A stretch of 64,000 nucleotides of DNA, taken from positions 76,989,910-77,053,909 of the forward strand of contig CM043960.1 in NCBI GenBank assembly GCA_014529385.2, given 5' to 3'. Below, in pieces: positions 22,552-32,816 of the stretch (position 1 is the first letter of the stretch; the number at the start of each line of letters is the position of its first letter). The notes below the pieces were generated by a model, which made no database searches, was not told where the DNA came from, and saw only the letters and a program-made list of their open reading frames with translations. The DNA is from Adiantum capillus-veneris (taxonomy: Eukaryota; Streptophyta; Polypodiopsida; Polypodiales; Pteridaceae). A program made the position numbers and the translations under genes.

Positions 22552-22752
22552 CGTGTTAACACTAGGCGAACCCGACGTTTGGGTATGCATTGGCCATATC
22601 ATACGTCTGGTTGGCAGGCCAGCTAGAATTCGACGTCTAGGTATGCATTGGCCATATAATCAGACATCAAGTGTCATGTTAACACTAGGCAAATCCGAGG
22701 TCTGGATATGCATTGGCTATATCAGACATATGGTTAGCAAGCCAGCTATAAA
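22552..22752 (+). repeat. Short direct repeats, unit about 123 bp
   Basis: A unit beginning GTTAACACTAGGC and containing GGTATGCATTGGCCATAT and a CAGCTA end occurs at about 22555-22626 and again at about 22678-22750. A partial copy of the TATGCATTGGCCATAT core lies between them (about 22639-22657). The copies differ at several positions. No coding content. Confidence 0.65.
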
Positions 22753-23142
22753 GCAAGGGTGACGCACGAATCAGTGGATAATGTTTTGACCTTGTCCAAA
22801 TCAGCATTCTCTTTTTCATCGTATTGGAATATTCTATTCAAATATGAGATATCTGGCAACTAGTTTCAAAGGAAACAATGATATGATCGACTGAGAATCA
22901 TATCAGGTAAGGTCAGTCATCTGACAAGTGATGAACCAAAGGGCGACTTCACACATCAGCCAAATCTTCAGATATTGCGTTCATTTCCATCGAGCTACTT
23001 GTGACTTCCACCCGCCGATGTGAACCCAACCTCAAAAAACTTGTATATTGTGGACACAACTTTACTCATTTTCGAAGTAAACCCTTTAAATGGTGAGTTC
23101 AAATTCAAATCACACTCAAAGTTGCCTTCGAAACACTTAATT

Positions 23143-23651
23143 TGCAAGAAATCCAGATGAAGCCTTCAAATTAAAAAAGACAAGCCTTAGTTTGTAAAAC
23201 AAGAAACTAGCAGAGTAAAACTTTAAAACTTGACAAAACAATTGGAAGCGTTGCTCTTTGACAAGTTTTGATATTAATTGCTACAATACAGCAGTGACAC
23301 CTCACATGGGATTTTATGAGGAAACCCTTTTGTACACATACATCATGTATCGACTAGCAATCCAGTTATCTTGGGGGTACAGTTAACAATTCTATCATGC
23401 AAGAAATCCAGATGAAGCCTTCAAATTAAAAAAGACAAGCCTTAGTTTGTAAAACGAGAAACTAGCAGAGTAAAACTTAAAACTTGACAAAACAATTGAA
23501 AGTGTTGCTCTTTGACAAGTTTTGATATTAACTGCTACAATACAGTAGTGACACCTCACATGGGATTTTATGAGGAAACCCTTTTGTACACATACATCAT
23601 GTATCAACTAGCAATCCAGTTATCTTGGGGGTACAGTTAACAATTCTATCA
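23143..23651. repeat. Tandem duplication of 255 bp
   Basis: Bases 23143-23397 and 23398-23651 are near-identical, starting TGCAAGAAATCCAGATGAAG and ending AACAATTCTATCA. Only a few single-base differences and a one-base length change are seen, so this is a recent duplication. It lies within the apparent span of the minus-strand host gene and looks intronic. Confidence 0.9.
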
Positions 23652-23911
23652 TGGAAAGAAGAGCTGAGCTTGCGTGAAAGAGACAGGCTCCCATTGCTGT
23701 TACAGCAAACAAAAATGGAAATCCGGCATGAAAAGCCAACTGCGAGTAGGCTAGCATTAAAATGTCTACCTACAGCTTGTCAAAAGTGCGGGACAAAAAC
23801 ACTGCCAGTTCTCCTAAAAATGACAAAAAACTTGAACTATGACTACATTTTGTAACTGAGTGTAAAGTATCTTCTCTACCCAAACAAGTGGTATGTGACA
23901 AATTGTTTTAC

Positions 23912-24060
23912 CAATCACATTGCAACAACATGGTTGGTGTGGCACCAACACATGCTTCAAAGGGGTCAGTAGGGCCTTCCACCAAAGTCCACTTTTTCTG
24001 ACCAATTTTCTTTTTCAGTACCACAAAGCTTAACATCAATGCTGCATCACAAGGTATCAC
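23912..24060 (-). CDS. Host gene, candidate internal exon (149 bp)
   Basis: The minus strand reads VIPCDAALMLSFVVLKKKIG, then a segment with KKWTLVEGPTDPFEACVGAT and TMLLQCDW. It is bounded by an acceptor-like CTGTAG at its start and a donor-like GGTAAAAC at its end. It joins in phase with the previous exon, which ends WEKIV at 24151, across a 90-bp intron (24061-24150, GT-AG). Family unknown. Confidence 0.5.
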
Positions 24061-24150
24061 CTACAGACACAAACCAGATACATATCAATAGAAATATTAG
24101 CAAACACACTTTAATAAACAATAACATTGCCAATTTAGCTTTTAACATAC

Positions 24151-25196
24151 CACAATCTTCTCCCAAGATAGGCCATCTTTGCATGCCATGTGAAGCGCCT
24201 TATTGGGATCATTGTTGCCAAGTCGTTGAAGGTTCCCAAAGAGACCAACCACGTGCAACAAGGGTACTTTTTTCTTGACAAAAAAGTAACCCTTACTGAG
24301 AGGACTGGCTCAGAAATCAGTCTGTTTATACTTGAAGTTGATGGAATGGAATGGTGTCCATCATCATCACTACCATCTTCAACCTTGCCATGCCTAAGTA
24401 CGAAAATTCCTGCAGACACCAATGGAAATAGATCTCCTAAACCAAACTTCTCTAGTGTCACTTTCCCATACTGCTCAGTCCTTCTCAAAATCATCTCCTT
24501 TGTCTCCTGGTCTTTCACCATTCCGATGTGTGATTCAACATCACGGAGAGCTTTGCCATTTGCTATAAAACTTCTGAACATCATCCTTACTGCAGTTGTG
24601 CGTTGTGGAGAATGACCATCAATTTTTTTGAAAATTTTCACTGCTTTGTACTCCACTGTCCGGAGATACTCATCAACTTTTGCACAAGGCTTCTTGTCAT
24701 GGTAATGCAAGAGATCGAAATAGGTGCCGCACATCCTCTTCTTATCTTTCCACATTTCAAAAGGACCTGAGAGCAAAAACCTTTTCTCTGCGTCATCTAT
24801 ATGTTGCAATGATTTACCAAGCATTTTCAACAACTTCTGGTTTAGAACACAAGCGATGGACGCATTCCACACAGTCCACTATTACTTTGGATGTACGTAG
24901 ACACTCCACTTCTTCATGGAGATTTCGAAATTCCACACAGTCCACTATTATTTTGGATGTGCGTAGACACTCCACTTCTTCATGGAGATTTTGAAATTGC
25001 TGTTGGAGCTTGCTCAAATCTGCAAATACATCTCTCCTGCAATCCTTAATCTCCATTAAGGTTGGAGAGCGAACCATAGGCAGCAAGCTATTCACGTTCT
25101 GAACACATACAAGCTTTCATCATCTTCACAAATGTCTTTGCGAATATTGTGTCTTGATGTCTTCTGAAGAAATCCTTGGATAGACCATGCATCTAT
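24151..25196 (-). pseudogene. Host gene, main exon region with disturbed frame
   Basis: An acceptor-like TGCAG at 25197-25201 opens an exon reading IDAWSIQGFLQKTSRHNIRK. Around 25095-24880 another frame gives DVFADLSKLQQQFQNLHEEV with an internal duplication (NLHEEVECLRTSK occurs twice, about 70 bp apart), probably a coiled coil. From 24872 to about 24300 a further frame gives a long open stretch (KMLGKSLQHIDDAEKRFLLS, VDEYLRTVEYKAVKIFKKID, FGLGDLFPLVSAGIFVLRHG). The last part (about 24290-24151) reads best as LGNNDPNKALHMACKDGLSW in yet another frame. At least three frame changes within one exon mean a pseudogene or unseen small introns. Product unknown. Confidence 0.5.
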
Positions 25197-25473
25197 CTGC
25201 ACAGAGAAGATGCAAGGTAGAACCGTAAGCTAGAAAGTTGGAAATGACCAGAGCGAGAGAACCAGAGGATCCTACAGCATCACAGAGTTCCACCTTCTAG
25301 TTGAAAACGTGCAAAGGCAGGGAAACAGGATTCTACTGCATCAGGAAGAGGAAAAATAAGCTAGAAATTTGGACACGCAAAGAGGGAGAGGAAGAGAGGA
25401 TTCGACTGGAAAAGTACAGAGAGAGAGGGGGGGGATTCTACAGCATTAGAGAAGAGAAACACAGAAGTTCTAC
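25197..25473 (-). other. Candidate first intron of host gene (277 bp)
   Basis: The minus strand starts GTAGAACTT and ends with a TGCAG acceptor, and it joins the 15-codon first exon to the next exon in phase. Two related purine-rich stretches (about 25240-25345 and 25370-25460, both with GAGAGAG and GATTCTAC) lie inside it. Confidence 0.5.
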
Positions 25474-25518
25474 CTGCTCAGATAGGGTATCTGACTGCTG
25501 AGACGCTTCTGTCGCCAT
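25474..25518 (-). CDS. Host gene, candidate first coding exon
   Basis: Fifteen codons reading MATEASQQSDTLSEQ are followed by a GT donor. The AC context and the in-phase junction to IDAWSIQG support it, and the upstream sequence (25520-25640) lacks a better start. MAT- starts are common in plant proteins. The same gene, or its relic, appears to run leftwards to the strip at 13084-13789, interrupted by C. Confidence 0.45.
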
Positions 25519-26485
25519 AGCTAACGCCGTCGAGGTTTCTGCGGGCAAAAGCCCGGGGCACAATAACTGCCCTCCCATGTGTTGCCCAGCAAGCTTTCCT
25601 CTCGGGACCAAAAGCTTTCCTCCCACGTTATTTTTTGCCCGAAAGCATACGTATGAGAAATTTTAGGCTGGGTTCACACTGCACATGTTCAGCTTATGTG
25701 GACCAACCAAGTAATCCGTCAAAGAGTCGGCAGTTCACACTGCTCAAGGTCGAAGCAATGTAAGGCTATCGTGGCATGCTGACTCATGGCACATAAGTGA
25801 GTTTCTTGTTCCGGCTGGTTGAGCCGCCCAAAGGTGGACATCTGCACCAGCGATCAATCGACTGCTTGCTCTTGCCTGCACAGAAGCACTTTTTGCAGGC
25901 GTTGTTATGCGTAGTGTGAATAAGATTGAAGCTGAGAGAAAGGGGCATGAAAAGCTTGGATGGAAAAGCGTCCAGTAGCTTATGCGCAGTCTGAATTAGC
26001 CCTTAGAGACCGTTTGTTTGATTGGGTGAGCCCAATATCTTCTTGAGCCCGCAAGCAGCCACATGGCGGTCATGGTCAATGCAGAAAAAAATACACCGAG
26101 CGTAATAATAAAAAGTGAAAGGGTCACGACGGCTTTCAAAAACAATAAGAAAGTGATAAAATTGTTAGGTTGAATTAAACTGGTATCAGTGTTTGGGAAA
26201 GGATTGTCTCAGCTTAGTCTTGAGCCGATTGAAAATCGAGACTAGCTAGCTGCAAACCATGGTAAACGGAAGAAAAACCGATGAAATATGTCAGAAAGTC
26301 GTCCAAAAATTTTGCAAATCTCAAATTCTCTGCTAGTATTTTCGGTTTTCTTCTCTGTGAGGAGGAAACTCGATCAACAGCTGCTTAATAAAAGAGACTT
26401 TTTCGAGCCTTAGCACTGACTACAATCAAGCTATAAAATGCAAGAAATTTAAATCCATGTGAAGTTGTGAAATGAAAGGTGAAAT
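25519..26485. other. Non-coding host DNA, possible promoter side of the minus-strand gene
   Basis: No coding stretch is convincing on either strand. Two related short segments (GTTCACACTGCACATG at about 25673 and GTTCACACTGCTCAAGG at about 25733) repeat weakly. No clear TATA box was found. Confidence 0.4.
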
Positions 26486-26486
26486 A

Positions 26487-26672
26487 AAAAGACTAATTAA
26501 TATATGTGTGTGTGTATAGAATTTATTAGAATTATGCAAGGTGAAGCTTCACTTTAGCATTCTAAAACAATAGAATGAAAAAAAAAACATATATATGTGT
26601 ATGTGTGTAAAATTTACTAAAATTATGCAAGGTGAAGCTTCATTTTAGCATTCTAAAACAATAGAATGCAAG
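26487..26672. repeat. Direct repeat, two units about 90 bp apart
   Basis: ATTATGCAAGGTGAAGCTTC occurs at 26531 and 26621, with shared flanks on both sides (a TG-rich run before; TTTAGCATTCTAAAACAATAG after). The copies differ by a few bases. AT-rich and non-coding. Confidence 0.8.
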
Positions 26673-26949
26673 AAAAGTAAAGACATGTTACGATGTGAAA
26701 TGAAAAGTAAGTCTCCATCATGCACTGAAAACAATGAAAGTCTCCCTAACCCAACACAACACTAAGGGTTTCTTTTAGTTCTTTTAGAAAGCCAAAAAGC
26801 AGCGCCATGAAATGAAACGGTCTTATATGCAATTATAAAAACGCTTTGCAAGTGTGATCCTTCACAACATCAACCTGAATCCATTGGCAATGATCACTCT
26901 GCAGTCAGTCAGATAGAACCGGATGCTCAAAGTGTCTGCACGCACACAT

Positions 26950-26951
<2 letters not shown>

Positions 26952-26983
<32 letters not shown>

Positions 26984-27084
26984 ATAGACCTTTGGGGTCT
27001 CTTGGGATAGTTTCCTACTACTCTCTTCTTCTTCTTCTTCTTCTTCTTCTTCTTCTCTCTCTCTCTCTCTCTCCCCCCCCCCCC
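26952..27084. repeat. Compound microsatellite (CT)n, (CTT)n, (CT)n, Cn
   Basis: (CT)14 is at 26953-26981. A (CTT)11-type run is at about 27023-27055, followed directly by (CT)9 and 12 C. Leucine-rich or arginine-rich translations here are artefacts of the repeat. Confidence 0.95.
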
Positions 27085-27560
27085 AAGCAATATGCTCTAC
27101 TAGAGATGCTTATATCAAAAACTGTAAGATTAGCAAGCCCATGAGATATCAAACCTATTAAGCCATTCATGTCAAGTCTCAAACTGATTATCTACTTGTA
27201 TTTGGCTTATATACCAGAGGATATCTTGCCAGAGAGATTAGCTCATGAGATATCAAACATGTTAAGTCGTCCATGTCAAGCCTCAGTCTAATTAATTGCT
27301 TGCGTTATATGTTGGATGATATCTTGCTAGAGGGATTGTTTCGAACCAGCGATATTGTTTTGCATAGGCACGTTGTAAATGAAATAAGCCTTCTGAATCT
27401 GTAACATGGGCCTCACAATAACTTCAGAGACTTGGAAAACGATTGCCGATCTATCAAAGCCACGAGAGGTGGTTGACAACACAAATTTTGGCATAGTTTG
27501 CAGCATCCGAACAACATGTAGAGCCCGAGACCGACAAGCGATGTTGTGTAGCATTGCCTG
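27085..27560. other. Host DNA without a clear gene
   Basis: A repeated phrase (GAGATATCAAACCTATTAAG near 27142 and GAGATATCAAACATGTTAAG near 27247, each followed by CCATGTCAAG and by a GGATATCTTGC/GGATGATATCTTGC segment) shows an old duplication of about 105 bp. The minus strand has an open stretch (HVVRMLQTMPKFVLSTTSRG) at about 27340-27560 that could be part of an exon. I cannot support a gene model. Confidence 0.4.
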
Positions 27561-28016
27561 AATGGAGCATTGTTGCCCACTTCCCATCAACTTTGACCGT
27601 CTGTCTTTGCCTAACATGTGTCATAGTAGCCTCGCAGTCTTGCCTCTCTCGCCTACATTATCTAATCTTTGTACTTTCTTTTTGAAATGGTTGCAAGGGG
27701 GGAAACGTGACAAGAGAGAAGATGTGAGGGCAACCAAAACTGGAGGAAGATGAGGACATGTCCTCAATTTCAATTGCCTATCATGGTGAATGGAGCATTG
27801 TTGCCCACTCCCCATCAACTTTGACCGTCTGTCTCTGCCTAACATGCGGCACAGTAGCCTGGAAGTCTTGCCTCTCTCGCCTACCTTATCTAACCTTTGT
27901 ACTTGCTTTTTGATCTGGTTGCAAGGGGTAAAACGTGACAAGAGAGAATATGTGAGGGCAACCAAAACTTGAGGAAGATGAGGACATGTCCTCGATTTCA
28001 ATTGCCTATCATGGTG
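27561..28016. repeat. Tandem duplication of 228 bp
   Basis: Bases 27561-27788 and 27789-28016 both begin AATGGAGCATTGTTGCCCAC and end CAATTGCCTATCATGGTG, with scattered substitutions. A minus-strand open frame passes through both copies (a TCPHLPxVLVALT segment twice), but it is interrupted nearby and I do not call it a gene. Confidence 0.9.
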
Positions 28017-28546
28017 CATGGAATCGGATTTGGCATTGTCAAGCTTTTCTTGCTCGCAGCTTTGATACACGATGACTTTAAGCCTTGTACCTTGCGTGTG
28101 CACATAGTTACTTTGACACAGAAAAGCAGATAATCCCTAACGATTGGAAGTCTCTATATCATGCGTGAAAAGCAAGCTACAGGAGCTGTATGATACGCTA
28201 CTTTGGTTGATGATGTATGACTGGAATTGGACGAACCTCCAAGCTCATTTGATAAAAAGACCTTAGGCCAACCAAGTAAATATCTGAATGTAAGATTCCC
28301 CTCAGTAGTTTCCATGAGAGATCTATCCAGATATGCCCTTTGCAATTTGCCAAGGTCGCAAGAACCAGTTGTTCCATAGGTAGAGCCCTTGCAGCTTAGA
28401 AGGCTTCTCAAGTTCGATAGATGGAACTGGAGAGTTGGTTGTGTTGATTGCAAGGAAGGATAGTTGAATGCACAAGACGTTGGGGAGGAGGATAGAAAGG
28501 AGAGGGCGTGTGGAAGAGGTATGACACCCTTCAGAATGGTGTATGA
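28017..28546. other. Host DNA, no supported gene
   Basis: Both strands have open stretches of 80-160 codons. None shows a recognisable domain, and the best minus-strand one (28154-28651) is Ser/Pro/Leu-rich without protein-like conservation clues. Left as non-coding. Confidence 0.35.
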
Positions 28547-29816
28547 ATGGAGGTGGTAGTTCCAATGGAGTTTGCAATTGCCAGTCTTAGATTGGCAGTA
28601 GAACACAACATGGATTTTAAACAAAATCCAAAAGAGAAAGAGGAGATTCACGGTAGGTTGGAGGAGAAGAAGATGGTTCTGAAGTCATTAATGGCAAACC
28701 ATCACACCCTCAAGCAAGTAGTAACCAAAAAGTCTATCTATCAGTCTCTGGTAGATAACACATATCTTGAGGGAAACTTGGCATTAAATAAGGAGGATTT
28801 GTAAAATTTACTTGAATCTATGAAATGTGATCTTGAGGAGAAGTCTGAGAAATAAACCGGGAGCCTTGCTCAATCAGATCTTGGTTGAATACATCAAGAA
28901 TCAAGATGTCGATAACGATGATGAAGAAAAAGAAGACCATGACCAAAGGGAGGACACTATTGTTGATCACGACGATGACGATGATGATGATGAAGACAAT
29001 CAACCACCTCTTGACTCTGCAACAGGAGGAAACCAATCTTCTTATGGCACTGGTTTCGGTAGCCACATTGACCAACCTGATCATCAGATTCAACAACAAT
29101 ATCAGAATCAGTCTGGTCAAGATCAACAACAAGGGCGATCTTAGACACAATCAAAAGAGCGAGGCACATCTGCTTTTTAAGAGTTGGCTACACAACGGGC
29201 CATTGTTGTATATACATCAACGAAACAAGACAAGGGTAAGAGCATACAAATGGACTCCAGCTCAGACTCAGATTTAGATCAACATTACTCCAGTGAGTTG
29301 TTTGCACTAAACAGGAAGCTCAGGAAGGACAAAGCTATCCAAATCCAGGAGTTCCTTCATGATAAAACAACTTATTCTCATCTAGAGCGCTTTCAAATGC
29401 TCTTTGTGGGAGCCAAACACATGGTCGATGATTGGAAGTTTCTTAGCTACCACAATCAACAACTCTTTCAAGTGCCACCTCATGCTAGTTGTGTTAAAGT
29501 ATTGGAAAGAATACTTGAATGGGTCACTACACAGGAGGACATTAGGGTTAACCCTCATCTAAAGAATCCTTCCACCTGTGAACCTACAAAGTCTTGGATT
29601 AGAACTAGAAATACTTTTAGGAGACAAGACATCCTATAAATGCATGAAGGATATCAAGATGTAGATCAAAGATATATTGATGCAGCTGCAAAATTCCATA
29701 AAGATATTGAATCACAATATCCAATTAATCCTTGATAGCCAAGCCACCAATAGCATGGGGCCACCGACCAGAATGACCTTGGGAGAGTAGGAGAGGAGTC
29801 TAAAAAGTCTATATCA
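28547..29816 (+). pseudogene. Plus-strand charged/acidic ORF cluster of unknown origin
   Basis: Three plus-strand open stretches follow one another. About 28565-28804 gives a helical, charged segment (EKEEIHGRLEEKKMVLKSLM). About 28827-29144 has an acidic run with nine Asp and then a Gln-rich part. About 29184-29639 gives SSDSDLDQHYSSELFALNRK, SHLERFQMLFVGAKHMVDDW and LERILEWVTTQEDIRVNPHL. A further DVDQRYIDAAAKFHKDIESQ lies near 29660-29720. The layout (helix, acidic and Gln-rich linker, globular part) could be a decayed host gene or the gag-like part of an unknown element. Frames change at least twice. No family recognised. Confidence 0.35.
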
Positions 29817-29821
29817 CCTGG

Positions 29822-30444
29822 TGTTAAGGCGGTTACGCCGCTAGCGGAAGCTAAATAGCGAGAACTCAACCAACAACAGAATTTGTCAGACGAGGACGGA
29901 GCTTGACCCGCAGGCGCATGGAAACAACTAGGTGGGTGTCAAATCACCTACTCGACCTTCTAATGACAATCACTACTAAGGAAATCAAATCTAAGTTCTA
30001 AAATACGCAAGTGACTGAAATCCGTACTACGAACGAATGCTATACGAAACAGGATCTAGAATCATTGAATCGATCTCAAACTCAAGGGGAAGTCTATACA
30101 CTAGGTAAGAACAACACCCTAACGACTTGAACTGCAAAATCAACCTATAACCACTCCGTGCGGTAAACGCGTATGAAGACAGGCCGAAAATTATAGGTGA
30201 TCGAAACTTGACCCCGATGGTACTAATGTGTAGCTCTACTCGTTGTGGTTCTATAGATATGCTGCATGCTCTATTCGGACACACGAGTTGGAAGAAAACT
30301 CACACCGAAGCTCGTAGAACTTACCACACATAGAAGCCGATAGCGCGCACTCTTGGTATCAGTGCGTAGCTCTCGCCGTTGCTAACACAATGGCGGTGTC
30401 GCTTCTCCAATGGCGGCTCCGTAGCTCGCGTAGCAAGTAGATAA

Positions 30445-30505
<61 letters not shown>

Positions 30506-30802
30506 ACACAGTCACGGCGCTCAAAAACTCACTTTTATTAATAATCTGAATCTCCTTAGGTTACAAAAACTTTGGCTTATATACCTCAGCCTTGGAGGTG
30601 AGAACATCTCTAACTAATTACATCGGCAAGTGAAATTACTTCGGGATTACAAGCTGGAAACTCAATTGAGTCCCGTTACTTAATGAATGGCTCAATTCAA
30701 AATCGATGTCGGAAAGACATTTATTACAATCAATGGTTACAAAAATGATGAGTGTGAGCAAAAATGTGGGTGTGATCCTCTGCTGGCTCTGCTGGCTCAA
30801 CA
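29822..30802 (-). repeat. Element E 3' LTR
   Basis: This 981-bp LTR reads on the minus strand from TGTTGAGCCAGCAG to GCCGCCTTAACA. It contains a (CT)n microsatellite at 30446-30503 (longer than in the 5' LTR) and a minus-strand TATA box (GTATATAAGCC) at about 30576-30586. Apart from the microsatellite and a few indels it matches the 5' LTR almost completely. Confidence 0.93.
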
Positions 30803-30815
30803 CCCCCCCCCTCCG
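30803..30815 (-). other. Polypurine tract of element E
   Basis: The minus strand reads GCGGAGGGGGGGG immediately before the 3' LTR start TGTTGAGCC. Confidence 0.85.
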
Positions 30816-30851
30816 CGTTCATGTCGTCCCTGACATGACTTTTATGCTTGG

Positions 30852-32186
30852 TCAATAAAGTCCTGTCGTCTTGAGCATCTGCAAATGTGATTCGTATCGT
30901 AGGTTGCCGATGGTCAAGTTTGGGCCGAATATTTTGCTTTCGTGGGTGAAAAAGCCGGTGTAGAAAGCTTCTTCGAATGTTTGCATGTGGAAGCTAGGCA
31001 AAAACATAATCCTCTGGTATAGGAGGTGCAACACTTTTGGAGAAGGCTGCAATGAAAGATCATATATCATATCAGTCACTGTGTCGGCCGTCGATAGTAG
31101 ACTCGAGGTCGTGGCTTTATCTGGCGCGAACACTTCAATGCAAGCTAAGAGAGTCCTGCAGATTTTCTTGAGCATCTGACACGAAAGGTCAGGAGAGCCA
31201 GTAAAGAGCTTGATGGTGCCCGTTAGGGTTTTCACCATGTAGGCTTTACCTATTCTCTCTCCCGCCTTTGGTCCTGGCATCCTGGGGTAATTAAGCCAAT
31301 TTGGCTTCTTTTTTGCAATCCTGCCATGCTCTTTCCAGCTTCTGACTCTTGGCACCGGGCAGAAGGTTGCATCCTCCCGAATCTCCTTTGGTGCCTCTAC
31401 CAAGTAGATGAGGTAGGCTGGGTATTTGTTCAGCCAACCTTTCCTCCATCTAGGCTGCGAATCTACAATCTTCTTTGATTGTTCCTCTTTTGTGATGTCG
31501 CCTTCGTAAAGAGCGACATACTGCTCCTCCTCTATTCTCTTTTTCGTTTTTATCACTTCAAACTTCATCAAAGGGAAAGGCAGGCTGGGTTGCATCCACT
31601 CTTCATGGAGCACTTTTGTGTCTAATCCCTGAAGTCTAATGGAGATTAGGAGTCTCCTCTCCCATTCCATTTCTGCCTTGGCACTCTCCTCTGTTGACTT
31701 TGCTATTTGGTCATGGAGCCTTTGTTCTTCTTCTTCAGAGATTCTTGAAGTTGAGGCCACCTCGTGAACTGGGTCTGGATCTTCAATTGTGGTTGCCTCT
31801 CCAGTTTCTGGTAGCTCTATGGCTGCTCCACCTGATTCTTCTTGTGGTGTCTCTGTCTCTCTTCTTTGTTGCTCTTGTAGATCTTGGAGCTGTTTGCGGA
31901 GGGTCTCATTCTCTGTTTTTAGTGTTTGATTTTCTAAAGTCAGCCTCTCCTCTGCTGCCAATGATCCCTCTGTAATGTGCAACCTTTGCACTTGCTCTAA
32001 TCTTAGCTCTCTTTGTAAGCTTCGGACCTGGTCTTCCAGAGCTGGTACAAGAGCTCCCTCTTGTTCGTTTCCTGCTCTGCTAGCTCTAGGGGTAGTCTTG
32101 AGTCTAGTGATTGTTCTTTCTTGGAGTGCGACTCTTTCCCTTAGCTCAATGAGCTCATCTTTAGCTGCCTCCAAGTCGTCTTCCAT
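30852..32186 (-). CDS. Element E accessory ORF 3 (444 codons), coiled coil plus unknown globular domain
   Basis: The N-terminal third is a long coiled coil (DLEAAKDELIELRERVALQE, then LENQTLKTENETLRKQLQDL), followed by an acidic hinge. The C-terminal half looks globular: MKFEVIKTKKRIEEEQYVAL, WLNKYPAYLIYLVEAPKEIR, CPVPRVRSWKEHGRIAKKKP, GTIKLFTGSPDLSCQMLKKI, HLLYQRIMFLPSFHMQTFEE. No signal peptide or membrane segment is seen, so it is not an envelope protein. It lies between pol and the 3' LTR, where Athila-like elements are known to carry extra ORFs. Family not recognised. Confidence 0.6.
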   Translation of the reverse strand: MEDDLEAAKDELIELRERVALQERTITRLKTTPRASRAGNEQEGALVPALEDQVRSLQRELRLEQVQRLHITEGSLAAEERLTLENQTLKTENETLRKQLQDLQEQQRRETETPQEESGGAAIELPETGEATTIEDPDPVHEVASTSRISEEEEQRLHDQIAKSTEESAKAEMEWERRLLISIRLQGLDTKVLHEEWMQPSLPFPLMKFEVIKTKKRIEEEQYVALYEGDITKEEQSKKIVDSQPRWRKGWLNKYPAYLIYLVEAPKEIREDATFCPVPRVRSWKEHGRIAKKKPNWLNYPRMPGPKAGERIGKAYMVKTLTGTIKLFTGSPDLSCQMLKKICRTLLACIEVFAPDKATTSSLLSTADTVTDMIYDLSLQPSPKVLHLLYQRIMFLPSFHMQTFEEAFYTGFFTHESKIFGPNLTIGNLRYESHLQMLKTTGLY

Positions 32187-32237
32187 CCGCTCCCTTGCTT
32201 CCTGTGCACTTGTTACTTCTCTTGAAGCCTCGGCTAG

Positions 32238-32816
32238 CTAGAGTATCAAGCCGTCTCTCTCATTTTCCGCATCGTAGAGTGATGCTTTATGACTTTCAGA
32301 TTCAGTCATAGCATCCTCTAATTTCCTCTGCAACTCGGCTTCCCTTTGTTTGGCTGTCCCAATCTCCACTTCCTTTGCCTTGGATCTTTCTTTGATCTTG
32401 TTGAGCAGTTCATGCACCATGTGCATGTCTTTTTCATCTTCATCTGTCAACTCTAAAGCTTTTTCGACCACCACCTCCACTGGCTTCGGCTCTTCTAGTA
32501 CGTTCTGCTCGTCCAGTTTCTCTTCACTCTCTTTTGTACTCTTTATTTTTTCCTCTTTCCCTCTCCGATCATCTTGTTTTTGTAGGTGGATTCCATAGAC
32601 CGCCTCAAGGGCCTCTTCTTCAGTGTACCCTATCGCTACCAGATCCTCATAATCGTTTTTCTTTTGCTGAATTGGATGTATCTCCTTTTCCTTGGTCCCG
32701 GCCTCCGGCTTTTCCATACCAGCCATGTCCATCTCTACTGTGGTCTCTTCCACAATGATTTCCGTCTTCTTCGGGCTTGGTACATCAGTAAAGGAAGGCT
32801 GATTGTCCTCGGTCAT
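32238..32816 (-). CDS. Element E accessory ORF 2 (192 codons), charged coiled coil
   Basis: A Glu/Lys-rich protein: an acidic start, a short helix with GYTEEEALEAVYGIHL that resembles a UBA-like helical pattern (weak), and a C-terminal coiled coil (KERSKAKEVEIGTAKQREAE, LQRKLEDAMTESESHKASLY). It sits between accessory ORFs 1 and 3 on the same strand, and together they form one block of about 3.3 kb. Whether they are separate products is not clear. Function unknown. Confidence 0.5.
   Translation of the reverse strand: MTEDNQPSFTDVPSPKKTEIIVEETTVEMDMAGMEKPEAGTKEKEIHPIQQKKNDYEDLVAIGYTEEEALEAVYGIHLQKQDDRRGKEEKIKSTKESEEKLDEQNVLEEPKPVEVVVEKALELTDEDEKDMHMVHELLNKIKERSKAKEVEIGTAKQREAELQRKLEDAMTESESHKASLYDAENERDGLIL

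Noticed and set aside
22309-22626. Plus-strand ORF of 105 codons in host DNA
   Set aside because: It runs into the short direct repeats at 22555 and shows no domain or good start context. Treated as chance.
26905-27144. Leu/Ser-rich or Arg/Lys-rich small ORFs over the microsatellite
   Set aside because: They are translations of CT and CTT repeats.
28154-28651. 165-codon minus-strand ORF as a host membrane protein
   Set aside because: The start MNLLFLFWILFKIHVVFYCQ looks membrane-like, but the rest is Ser/Pro-rich without a family and overlaps the plus-strand ORF cluster. Not supported.
29822-30802. Short ORFs conserved in both E LTRs (30027-30284 and 48165-48422)
   Set aside because: They are identical because they lie in the LTR pair. 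No independent evidence of coding.
30852-32186. Envelope gene in element E
   Set aside because: The position fits an env-like ORF, but there is no signal peptide, membrane segment or cysteine pattern. The product is a coiled coil with an unknown globular part.
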